DNA from: Argyresthia goedartella
Lineage: Eukaryota > Arthropoda > Insecta > Lepidoptera > Argyresthiidae
NCBI GenBank assembly: GCA_949825045.1
Contig: OX463816.1
Location: forward strand, 19,789,243-19,853,242
Reading direction: 5' to 3'
DNA: 64,000 nucleotides
The position numbers were made by a program, and so were the translations under genes. Positions within the stretch are counted from its first letter, which is position 1; each line of letters begins with the position of its first letter. A model generated the notes under the pieces. It searched no databases. It was not told the DNA's origin and saw only the letters and a list, made by a program, of their open reading frames with translations. Shown here piece by piece: positions 54,869-64,000 of the stretch.

Positions 54869-57581
54869 TCATCGGATGGCCCCTGCGGGCGGTGGTCTTG
54901 ATGTGGCGCTGGTGTGCAGTGGGTGATCGCCGGCTAGGCAACCAGGTCGCGTGGCAGGCGGCGGCGGTCGGGCGGGCGCGCGTGGTGCGGCGCCAGTTCG
55001 GCGATGTGCGGAAGATGTGATGCATCCGCACGCGCGAACATGCCCTTCGCCAGCCTCTGGACAAACTGGTCCACGGTTTCCCATCTTAGGTCCCTCTGGA
55101 TTGTCGCGTTCCTCACGTAGCGGGGGGCGCCGACGATGGTACGCAGAGAGAGGTTCTCTTAGGCTCGGAGTCTCCGTTTGTTCGTCTCCGAGCACAGGGC
55201 GTACCATGCCGGAGCCGCGTAGGTGAGGCGGGATCTCACGTAGGTCTTGTAGATCCCGAGCTTCGCCCTCAGAGGGAGGCTGGAGTCGAAAAGTGGACGC
55301 AGCTTGGCGCGTGCCACCTTGACCTGGCTGACGACGTTGTCAACGTGTTGCTTCATGGTGAGCCGGCGATCAATGGTCACTCCCAGGTACTTCACCTGCG
55401 AAGACCACTCGATGTGCTGTCCCTGGAGCTGGAGCGATGGTGGAAGGAGACTCTGGCCTGTGATGAGCGCCTGCGTTTTCCCAACATTGACGGACAGTCG
55501 CCACTTGGCGAGCCAGTCGGGCAAGATGTCCAGGGTGCGCTGCAGTTTGATGGCAGCGTGCGGAGCCTGGAACGACGACGCGTAGCAGGCTGCTTCGTCT
55601 GCGAAGAGTGCCAGCTGGGCACCCGGCCCGACGGGGATGTCGTCCGTGTATCGGGCGTAGCAGGCGGGAGACAGGCAGGAGCCCTGGGGGATGCCGGCTG
55701 CGACGGGATGTTCCTCGGAGACGGCGTCTTCCACCATCACTCGGAAGCGGCGATTCTTCAGGAAAGAGGCGATTGTCTTGACGGTTCTTCTTGGGGCAGG
55801 GGACGTCGACAGCTTGTACAGCAACCCCTCGTGCCATACTCTGTCGAACGCCTTCTCCATATCCAGAAGTACTGCGACAGTGTATTCTTTTTTGTTCAAA
55901 CAAACCGTCATGTCATTCAGTACTCTGGTGAGCTGAAGCGTCGTAGAATGCTCGGGCCTGAAGCCGAACTGTTCCGGGCGCGGCTGGATGTGGGGCAGTA
56001 ACTTCGCTAACAGGAGCTTCTCAAACACCTTTGATATGGTACTCAGTAGGGTGATCGGCCGATAGCTCTCAGGCAGCTTGGTGTCCTTGCCCGGCTTGGG
56101 CAACATGATAACCAAGCCCTCCTTCCATTGGGTTGGAAAGTGACCCGTGCACAAGATACCGTTAAACAGGCGCGCAACGGCCGCCACAGTGCGTGGCGGC
56201 AAATGTAACAGCGCCGTGTTGGGTATTCGGTCTGCGCCCGGGGCTTTCCTGGGCTTGGTACGTCGGAATGCACGCACAATCTGGCCGGGCGTGACGACGA
56301 TGGGGTCCTCTTCGGGAGCTATCGGCGTGGCGAAGTACTCTCGCAGGTGTCTCTCGACTGTTGCGACGTGCTCCACATCGTCCGTTGGGTTCGGCTTGAA
56401 TTTCTTCCCGAGGCATTCGGCGAAGATCTCCGCACGGTCTTGGGCTCGGAATCTTGGTAGGCCGTCGCTGCCCAGGATTGGTCGAACAGGAGCAGGAGTG
56501 GTCGACAAAGCCCGGCACAGGCGATGCACGGAGGGGACGTGGTCGCCTATGGACTCGACGTGGCGTTCCCAAGATTCTTCAGCGTGGAGATCAAGTTGGC
56601 GCTTCAGCTCTGCCGTCATGGCGTTGAGCCTGGTCTTCATCGTGGGGCAGCGGGTTTGCTGCCACTGCTTCCGGAGAGCGCGCTTATCGCAGATGAGTGC
56701 GCGTAGCTCAGCAGGAAGAGGATTGGGCTTCCCCCCGCGAGCTACGGTGTGCGATGATAGGTCGATCGCGTCTCGGATCTGGGTGGTTAGCAGCGATGCC
56801 AGGCGGTCAACGTCTTCCGGCTGGTTGACGGGGCAACTGGTGGAGGGTTGGTCTAGGGCGGCGGTGAAGGCGCCCCACTGGTAGCGGCGACGTGATGCTG
56901 GCGGAGATACCCGGGTGGGCAGATCCGCCAGGACGAGAAGAACAGGCCTGTGGTCCGAAGGGAGGTCAGGGAGAACCTCCTGGCTCGGCGGTGTCCGGAG
57001 ACCTCTGACGACCACGACGTCGATGATGTCCCATCCGGCCCGCGTGTCGAAGTGGGTGGGCTCGTCGGGACCGATGACGTCGTAGTTGTGGCTCACGGAG
57101 TCGGCATGGATGGCGCGTCCAGCTGGGCACACCCTGGTGGAGTTCCAGGCGGTGTTCTTGGCGTTGAGGTCGCCAGCGACAAGTGTCGGGTGCGGCGACT
57201 GTAGCAGCCCCCGTAGCTCGGCGGTGCGGATTGGTGTACTGGGGGGCTTATAGGCGGCGTAGAGTCGCAGCACCTCGCCGGCGACCTGGAGGTCGACGCC
57301 CAAAGCATATAGGGATGAATACTCCTGGGCGTCGACGAGCTGGTGGACGATCTTCCTGCCGACGATGACTGCCAAGCCTCGAAAGGTCCGGCTGCTGGAG
57401 GTCTTCTCGTCCTTGCGGTAGACGAATAGCCGGGCAGCGACAGCTTGTCGCTTCCGGCTAGGTGTGTCTCGCTGATGAGCATCACGTCGACGCGGTAGTC
57501 CCTCAGGAACACGTGGAGCAGCCACTTCTTCCCTGTCAGCGACTGCGCGTTCCAGTGGACGACCCTGAGCGGCTCATGCAT
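54869..57581 (-). pseudogene. Jockey-type ORF2: endonuclease and reverse transcriptase
   Basis: ATG 57581 (MHEPLRVVHWNAQSLTGKKW) starts the EEP endonuclease, with LISETHLAGSDKLSLPGY. A frameshift near 57425 moves to YRKDEKTSSSRTFRGLAVIV, then LVAGDLNAKNTAWNS, GWDIIDVVVVRG and LPSDHRPVLLVLADLP. RT has RFRAQDRAEIFAECLGKKFK, KLPESYRPITLLSTISKVFE, AVLLDMEKAFDRVWHEGLL and AAGIPQGSCLSPACYARYTD. The catalytic motif reads FADEAA instead of FADD, so one Asp is Glu. A stop at 55159 and a frame change lead to the C-terminal end (LSAYHRRRPPLREERDNPEG in shadow frame, MRNATIQRDLRW in the true one). Confidence 0.92.
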
Positions 57582-57663
57582 TGCGGAGCAGAGCGGTGAG
57601 TCTGCCCAGGGCAGTGGGGTCGCTGAGGAGGGCGAGCAGGGCTGTGAGGTGCCCCAAGTCCTG

Positions 57664-59785
57664 CTACCCTATCGCCGCAGCCGGAGTGGCGGCGCCAGCG
57701 GCGGCCGCAGTCTCGCTGGCGGCGAGAGTAGCCGCCGCGGCGCCGGCGGCAGGTGGAGCCGTCGCCTTCTTCTTCTTCTTCCCCCCCCCGCTTCGTCTTC
57801 TGCCTGGGGGCTCCGTCGTTCGCCTGCGCCATAAGCGAGGCGGGCGCCGTTGGTTCCTGCAGATCGGGACGAGGCAGAGGGGGAGGCTGCACCTTCTTGG
57901 GCCCGGGCGCGTTGGAGAGCGCCACAGTGCCGGCCTTCTTGTTCCGCGCCTCCTGGCGGAACACGGGGCACGCCGCATTATTTGCCGTGTGCGGTCCACC
58001 GCAGTTGGCGCACGTCGGCGGCTGGTCTTTCGGGCGGGGGCATTCCCGCGCCGAGTGGGGACCGCCGCAACGTACGCACGCTAGGGGGTGGTGGCACATA
58101 TGCGACGAGTGCTGGAATTGCTGGCACCTGTGGCACTGTGCCGGGCCCTGTTTCGAGCGCCAGGCCTCAATCTTCACCCCCGGCATGTACAAGAGCTCCG
58201 TGATCTCGTACACAGCGCCGGGGGCACGGTCTGGGTTCTTCTTCAGGTTGGCGAAGAAGATGCAGCCGGGTCGTCCTTTGCGCGCCCGGATCTGCTTACA
58301 GTACTCGGCCTCCACACCGAGTTCTGCAAGCGCCGCGACTATCTCCTCCGGCGCGGTGTTAGAAGGCAGCCCGCGGATCGCCACCTTCTGGGTCTTGTCG
58401 GCCGGCAACGAGTATGAGAACCATCTCACACCCTGGTCCTTCTCCAGCCTGCACAGGTAACGCTGCACAAGCCGGTACTCGTCTTCGGCCGTTGGGGTGA
58501 AGCGCACACTCTTTTGGTAGGCGGGCGCGCTGGGAGCCCGGCCGAGCTCGCTGGCTATCGCCCTGAAGTGGTCGGCCCAGTTGGGTAGGACCTCCACAAT
58601 AAGGGGCGGATAGCGCGGCTGGCGGGGCTGCTAAGGCGCAGCGCCTCCCGATGGGGCGGCGGTGGTGGTGGCGATCGCGGCTGCGGTTTGAGTGGCGGCA
58701 GTGGCTGGCGGCGTTGGGCGGGCGGGCGGCATTGGGCGGGCGGGCCCTATCGCGGGTGCGGCGGCGTGCGGGTACGCAGGCACAGCGGCGGGGCGCGTAG
58801 GGCGGGCGGGCACAGTCACGGCGGTGGGTGGGTTCGCGGGCGCGGCGGCGGGTCGCGTAGGGCGGGCGGGCACTATCGCGGGCGCAGCAGCGGAGCGCGT
58901 GGGACGGGCGGGCACTCGCGACGTAGTCGCCGACGGGGCGGGCGGACGCGCGGTTGGCGGCACCGGGTGCCTCACTGGTCGGGGGGGGGTCGCGGTGCTG
59001 GGGCGCGGTGCCCCAGACACGGGAATTGCGGTCGCGGCCGCCGCGGCAAACGACACTGTGGGAGAGCGCTTAGTATGTAAAACACTCGTACCTTTCCTTT
59101 CCAGTGTTGAAGCGCTCTCACTGTCTCTTTCACTCGCGGCGGTCGGTTCGTGGGCGGGGGCGGACCCGGATGCCTGGGGCTCGCCCGGCAGGGGCGAAAG
59201 CCTTGGCATGTCCAGGCCAGTCTTCCTAGGTGTAGGCGGGCGGGGCGGGGGGGATGGCGAGTCGGCGAGCAAGGCCCGCTTTCCGCTACCCCGTAGTACC
59301 TCGTCGGATGGGCTTTCGCTGCGCACCCGCCTCGTCCCGCGGGGCGGTGGCGGTAGTATGAGGGGCTGTTCACGCGCCTGCTCCAGCAGTCTCGCGTCCA
59401 GAATTTCCTCGCCGATGCTAGCCGCAGGCGTACCCTCCAGGGCAGCGCGGCTATCGGCGATGTAGGCCTCCATGGCGCGTAGTAGTCCCGGCGAAAACAG
59501 TTTGGCTTGAGCGGCCCGGATTAGATATAATCCGTCCAACTCAAGCTCCGCTCTCGGCGAAACCGGACGACGCACCAAAGGGGACCCATATTCCGTCGAC
59601 GTTGAGACGGGGAGCAGGCGGTCGAAGGATGTTGATGATGTGAGGCGACTACGGCGCGGGGTGGCCCCCAGCGGCGGGCTGCTCGTATCATCAACATGGC
59701 GTTCACTGACGCTAGCACTAGCACTGTCCACACTAACACTAGCACTGTCACTATAGCCCTTAGAAGGGCTTTTGAACTTGTCCAT
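57664..59785 (-). pseudogene. Jockey-type ORF1 (gag-like) with CCHC zinc knuckles
   Basis: ATG 59785 (MDKFKSPSKGYSDS) opens a Ser/Pro-rich N-terminus containing a tandem Ala/Pro/Arg repeat. An in-frame TAG at about 58631-58633 interrupts it; the same frame continues with YPPLIVEVLPNWADHFRAIA, YRLVQRYLCRLEKDQGVRWF and the RNA-binding region, then knuckles CHRCQQFQHSSHMCHHPLAC, CVRCGGPHSARECPRP and CANCGGPHTANNAACP. Near 57783 a C run shifts the frame so that the protein ends with a Lys-rich, Ala-rich tail at 57664. ORF2 starts 83 bases downstream. It would bind element RNA. Confidence 0.88.
58725..58925 (-). repeat. coding minisatellite in ORF1
   Basis: About three units of roughly 60 bp encode variants of VPARPTRPAAAPA. 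On the plus strand each unit contains GGGCGGGCGGGCAC. Confidence 0.7.
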
Positions 59786-59828
59786 AGCAGCGGGCTATGG
59801 ACAAGTTCAAAAGCCCTTCTAAGGGCTA
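59754..59828. repeat. perfect 35-bp palindrome with 5-bp loop across ORF1 start codon
   Basis: Left arm 59754-59788 and right arm 59794-59828 are exact reverse complements; the loop is AGCGG. The ORF1 ATG (59785-59783 on the minus strand) lies in the left arm, and an inverted copy of the first codons lies in the right arm, 7 bases from the element's 5' end. Confidence 0.95.
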
Positions 59829-59862
59829 ACAAAAAAACTAACTCGCGCCGGCCGTCGGCGCC

Positions 59863-59870
59863 TTTTATAT
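59863..59870 (-). promoter_or_regulatory. TATA box of the LTR hosting the Jockey-type element
   Basis: ATATAAAA on the minus strand, with the first T at 59869, 34 bp upstream of the non-LTR 5' end (59835). The duplicated target GCGAGTTAGTT contains an AGTT initiator-like word about 30 bp from the TATA. Confidence 0.75.
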
Positions 59871-60014
59871 CCCGCGGAGCCGCTCTGGACTCATTGTCCA
59901 CACATATCGCGAATATTCTAGTAAGGACCAGCGTGCGGGCCGAGAACATTCGAGACCATATATGTCTCTCTCTAATGGTGCACTCTCTCTGTCACTCCCT
60001 TCTCGAAAGTTCCG

Positions 60015-60110
60015 AGTATAGCTATCTCTTTCTAGTAGTACTATCTCTGTCACACACATCTCGAATGTTCCGAGTATAGCTATCTCTTTCTAGTAGTGCT
60101 ATCTCTGTCA
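60015..60110. repeat. two tandem copies of about 40 bp in LTR U3
   Basis: GAGTATAGCTATCTCTTTCT and TAGTAGTRCTATCTCTGTCA occur twice (about 60015-60052 and 60072-60110), probably upstream promoter repeats. Confidence 0.7.
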
Positions 60111-60118
60111 TTCCTACC

Positions 60119-60428
60119 GGATATTTCGCCATATAACGATTTGTGCTTCAGAGGCCCATAAGGGGTCCTGAAAAAGCCTGAAAACGGGTTTTCAGGTTAT
60201 GGCGTCATCTGATAGAGGGTGCCCTGAAACTGACTGAAAACATGTTTCAGGCGCCTGAAAACGACGGCAACTTGGGTGAAATTTCGATCTTTAGATATGT
60301 GATAGAGCAACTTCTGAAACGGCCTGAAATGACTTTTCAGCCTGCTGAAAACGCCTCTAAAGCACTGAAATTGACGTTCAAAGTTTTTGACCTAACCTAC
60401 CAGCGTAACACTACCCCCTCCTAAGACA
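60119..60428. other. spacer dense in CTGAAA motifs
   Basis: Between about 60165 and 60375 the word CTGAAA or its inverse TTTCAG occurs about a dozen times, often as CCTGAAAACG. There is a 60-codon frame at 60242-60424 with no signature. Origin unknown. Confidence 0.5.
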
Positions 60429-60639
60429 TGTTCGGGAACCGAACACCTTTTGCTGACGCCTGTATAGTCGGCCACTCGCGATTACTTATTTTCAGTGCAT
60501 TTTACGGATCCGCGCGTGACGGGTGCATTCTTAACATTTCAACATTTCCTCATTAACTATTCGTGAATTAAAGTCACTTCAGTGTTCAAGCTAACATTGT
60601 GTATCAATCAACAACCCCAACAAGGCATCAACCCAAACA
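60429..60639 (+). repeat. BEL/Pao 5' LTR (second element), candidate
   Basis: It starts TGTTCGGGAACCGAAC and ends ACCCAAACA, obeying TG..CA. It is directly followed by a PBS-like TGGTCCTTCGAGCC. The 3' LTR is outside the window, so the ends are unconfirmed. Confidence 0.6.
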
Positions 60640-60640
60640 T

Positions 60641-60658
60641 TGGTCCTTCGAGCCACTC
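60641..60658 (+). other. primer-binding site candidate of second BEL/Pao element
   Basis: TGGTCCTTCGAGCCACTC begins one base after the LTR. TGG fits a tRNA 3' CCA end. The tRNA was not identified. Confidence 0.5.
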
Positions 60659-60894
60659 GGTTGGACTTCGTGCGTGATTGCAATCGGTTCACTGGCTTCC
60701 CAGAAGCGGGTTCCACCAGTTGGATTGAGAAGGGCAAACTTCACGTGTGAAGCTCGCCGGGTAATCAGCAAAAAAGGAGTGAGTGCCGAACAACAAACAT
60801 CTAAACATTTCGAGAGAGTCGGAGAACATTAACATTAAACAACAACAATTATCTTAACATTCCAAGAGCGACAGAAAACATTAACAACCAACAA

Positions 60895-63800
60895 TGGAGG
60901 AATTAATGAGCAAACAAGTGGAGACGACGGCAGCCATGGAGAAATTGCTGGTCAACTTCAAAAAAGAAAAAACTGAGAGTAAGCCAACCATAGCAAGTAA
61001 AAGGATTGAGAAACTGACGGAGCTGTTTCGTGAATTTCACGCGAATCATCTCATCCTTTGTCAGTATGAAGATAAATCGCACGATTATTTCAAAGGAGAA
61101 CATTACGAGACAACAAAAATATTTTACTATGAAACATTAGCCTATTTGGAGAAATATGTGAAGCTACAACAACAAACATCTGGAACGTCGAAGGAGATCA
61201 CTAACATTGACAAAAAATTAGACGACAAGCTGCGTAAGCAGACGGCTAACTACAAGGCTTTTCAGCGAACAATTACGAACATAGATGTAGAGGCGATAAC
61301 AGAGAAATGGGAGTTTGAAGATGCTCTGAAGACTTTGGAAACGCGTTGGTCGACAATCGACTCATTGCATTGGGAACTAGAAGGTTTGCTTAATGAAGAG
61401 GATAATGAACAGTTCGAGGCATTATTTAACAACAACGAGAAGCAGTATAATAAACTGAAAAAGAACCTTAATTCAAAAATGTGGTCAGAAACCCACAGAG
61501 ACAAAACAACCCCTAAAATGGAGGTACCGGTATATCATGGAAATTACAACCAGTGGATGTCTTTTAAAGACCTCTTTACTGAAACTATTCACAAGAATGC
61601 TTCGTTGTCTAACGCACAAAAGATGCAGTTTCTGAAAGGGAAGGTACGTGGAGAAGCTGAGCGTCTGATACAGCACCTCAATATTAGCTCTGACAACTAT
61701 ACCGTGTGCTGGGACATTCTGAACCATAGGTACAACAACAAACGCCTTATTTTCACAACGTATATCAACACACTATTAGAAATACCAAACATGAAACGCC
61801 AGTCCCTAGAACAGATCAAGAGGATGCACGATGTGGCCCAAGAAACACTCAATGCGATCAAGAACTTAGGAGTAGACATAACAACATGGGACCCACTAAT
61901 TGTACATATATTGGATTTGAAATTGGATAGCGAAAGCCACTCAGAGTACATAGACTCTTTAAAAAATCGCCGCGAGCTACCAATATTGAGCGATTTTATT
62001 GATTTTCTGGAGGGAAAATTCACCGCTATGGAAACAAGTCGACGAAAAGGAGAGAACAATCAACAAAGAGCATCTTACAATCATCATTATCAGCCAAGTT
62101 CATCATCTTCAAATAATACTCGAACAAATATTTCGAACAATAAAGAAAGACCGCCAGTAACAAAATCAACATTCAACGTGACGACAATAAAATGTCCACT
62201 ATGCAACAACGAACATGGCCTGTATAACTGCAAATACTTCCTAGAATTACAAAATGATAGAAAACTAAAAAAAGTACGAGAACTTCAAGTTTGCATCAAC
62301 TGTTTATTCAGCCACAATGGCAACGAATGTAAATCATCAAAAACATGCCGCAAATGTAACAAGAGACATAACACAATAATTCACGATGCACTGAACTGCA
62401 ATAACAACTCACACGTGTCGAAACAAAGTGATTTGAACATGACAGCGGAGGTCTTGTTGTCAACCGCCATGATAAAAGTGAAGGGAAGCGATGGTACTTA
62501 TCATCTCCTGAGAGCGCTGGTGGACCAAGGGTCACAAATTTCCATCATTACGGAGAAAACAGCCCAGTTATTAAAAATTAAACGTGTCAACTGCAAGGGA
62601 TCAGTTTGTGGTATTGGAGAGAAAGAGACAAATGGAAAGGGAATGATGCACATAGAATGCAAATCTATACATAACGATTACACTTTTAACACAGACGTCA
62701 TCATAATGAACAATCTGGTCGGTAAATTACCTAACAAAACATTTGCAAAGCCGGAATGGACATCAATCAAAAATATTTCATTAGCCGACCCGGAATTTTA
62801 CATTTGCCGCCCAGTTGACGTGTTACTTGGAGCAGAAATATATTCACAAATTATACTCAGCGGAATGATTAAGGAGAATGACTCACGTCAGCCGCTCGTA
62901 CAACAATCACATCTTGGTTGGTTACTGTGTGGAAACGCCAAGACATACAAATGCAACATAGTGAGGCAAGATTTAGATGAGATTAAAAAGTTTTGGGAGT
63001 TGGAGGAGATCAATGAACAGTCAAACTTATCAGTAGAAGAGCAACATTGCATAACATACTACAACGAAACAACTACCAGAAAAGAAAATGGGAGATATGA
63101 AGTACGATTACCACTCAAAGAAGACATCGAGACAAAACTAGGGTCGTCTAAACAGACTGCCTTAACACAATTTAAAAATTTGGAGAAAAAGTTTCAGAAA
63201 CAAAGTAAATTAGCGACGGATTATAAAACATTTATGGAGGAGTACGGAGCCTTAAATCATATGAAACCGACAAATAGCAACGAGACACCTGAGTACTACA
63301 TGCCGCACCACGGGGTCGAGCGAATCGACTCGCTGACAACGCAATATAGAGTTGTATTCAACGCATCAAACAAAACATCTACAGGATGTAGTCTTAATGA
63401 CTTAATGTATACAGGACCGAATTTACAGGTTGACCTACAAACACTTTTGCTCAGATGGAGACAATACCAATATGTTTACACGGCAGACATAGAGAAGATG
63501 TTTCGCATGATACTAATAAATGAAGAAGACCAAAGATACCAGAAAATTATTTGGAGATCAGACTTAGAACAACCCATACAAATATTTAGTCTATCAACAG
63601 TCACGTACGGAACACGCGCCGCGCCGTTCTTAGCAATGATGACTCTGAAAAGATTGGCAGCGGACTCACGAGAGCAATATCCTGAAGCAGCCAAAGTTGC
63701 AGAATCAGCATTCTACATGGACGATTTGCTACATGGATCAGATACGATTGAAGAAGGAAAGAAACTGATAAGAGAGTTGGACTTATTGATGAAATCAGGC

Positions 63801-64000
63801 GGATTTAATCTCAGGAAGTGGTCCGCAAGTGAACCGCAACTACTGGCAGATATCAAAGAGGAACGTAACCGGACAGAAGACACAATTTTCAATTTTAAAA
63901 CAGACAACATTAGTAAAACATTGGGATTATGCTGGAACTCAGATAAAGATACTTTCACGTTTCAATACAGCATTCCAGAACAGAGAGGGAAACATACAAA
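60895..64000 (+). CDS. BEL/Pao gag-pol polyprotein, open to window edge
   Basis: ATG 60895 opens 1035 codons with no stop up to base 64000. Gag (about residues 1-400) starts with Lys/Glu-rich coiled-coil sequence, then PKMEVPVYHGNYNQWMSFKD, a signature of BEL gag (DUF1759-like). The C-terminal zinc knuckles are CPLCNNEHGLYNC and CINCLFSHNGNEC with CRKCNKRH. The protease has ALVDQGSQISII (Asp active site) near residue 545. RT starts near residue 720, with YRVVFNASNKTSTGCSLNDL, TADIEKMFRMI and FYMDDLLHGS; the catalytic YMDD is intact, and LGLCWNSDKDTF marks the end visible here. RNase H and integrase must lie beyond the window. The start is supported by CAACA before ATG and a leader of about 255 bp after the LTR. 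Confidence 0.92.

Larger units (their letters stand above)
54761..59835 (-). mobile_element. nearly full-length Jockey-type non-LTR retrotransposon
   Basis: The 11-bp duplication AACTAACTCGC lies at 54750-54760 and 59836-59846. The element has ORF1 with three CCHC knuckles, ORF2 with endonuclease and RT, a 3' UTR and a GAA-rich tail (left edge). Its 5' end carries an unusual perfect palindrome over the ORF1 start. One in-frame stop in ORF1, frameshifts in ORF1 and ORF2, and an altered RT catalytic motif make it inactive. Confidence 0.92.
54524..60118 (-). repeat. LTR (probably solo) interrupted by Jockey-type element
   Basis: Outer parts 54524-54760 and 59847-60118 form one LTR of about 500 bp on the minus strand. 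It has a TATA box (ATATAAAA, 59870 to 59863), an expected start near 59839, an AATAAA signal at 54595-54590, and ends CGATCGTAACA. GGATAT occurs just outside both ends (54518-54523 and 60119-60124), a possible target duplication. The right end (CCTACC) does not obey the TG..CA rule, so that limit is uncertain. No internal LTR-element genes are attached. Confidence 0.6.

Noticed and set aside
55345..56001. 218-codon plus-strand frame opposite the RT
   Set aside because: Antisense shadow of the RT palm domain; the same pattern occurs at 30441-31001 opposite the related fragment.
58692..59465. 257-codon plus-strand frame opposite ORF1
   Set aside because: It is a GC-rich shadow of the minus-strand ORF1 repeat region, with Gly/Ala/Arg bias from reversed codons.

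Overview
The window looks like a piece of a lepidopteran (moth or butterfly) genome built almost entirely of transposable elements. The reasons are tRNA-headed SINEs, the interspersed repeat ending in an inverted GGTTCCGTAC motif that I recall as common in Lepidoptera, AT-rich spacers, and Jockey-group, BEL/Pao, Gypsy, DIRS, hAT and P-like elements together. I found no convincing host gene, no rRNA or tRNA gene and no CRISPR array. Species cannot be assigned from sequence reading alone.

Layout. 1-2786: 3' part of a Jockey/CR1-group non-LTR retrotransposon (plus strand). 3461-4491: C-terminal remnant of a second retroelement with a PD-(D/E)XK-like nuclease motif (minus). 4492-18100: non-coding sequence with MITEs, three copies of one SINE family and several interspersed repeats. 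18120-22940: a 5'-truncated BEL/Pao retroelement (minus) with an envelope-like ORF, itself hit by a short non-LTR insertion at 21056-21769. 23523-51378: a DIRS-type tyrosine-recombinase retroelement bounded by about 160-bp inverted repeats. 53689-54523: a P-element/THAP transposase relic. 54524-60118: an LTR split by a nearly full-length Jockey-type element. 60429-64000: the 5' LTR, gag and pol of a second BEL/Pao element, open to the window edge.

The core of the window is a nest. The DIRS element contains Gypsy-2 (26487-46572, TSD TAGC). The left LTR of Gypsy-2 contains a chimeric Jockey-type element (27133-38486, TSD GCAGCTCCGA). That element contains both a hAT element (27767-30482, TSD CTCCCAGG) and Gypsy-1 (31368-35967, TSD GTCT). 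The right Gypsy-2 LTR carries a separate 5'-truncated copy of the same Jockey-type family at the same site.

The observation I find most interesting: all three insertions of this Jockey-type family lie in the sense orientation in an LTR, with the element's 5' end 29-34 bp downstream of the first T of a TATA box, that is at the LTR transcription start. Two unrelated LTR types are involved. This suggests a retrotransposon that targets LTR promoter start sites and so borrows the host LTR promoter. The sample is small, and two of the three sites are homologous LTRs of one element, so this is a hypothesis. Most coding regions are broken by frameshifts, stops or catalytic substitutions; the BEL gag-pol at the right edge is the clearest intact frame.
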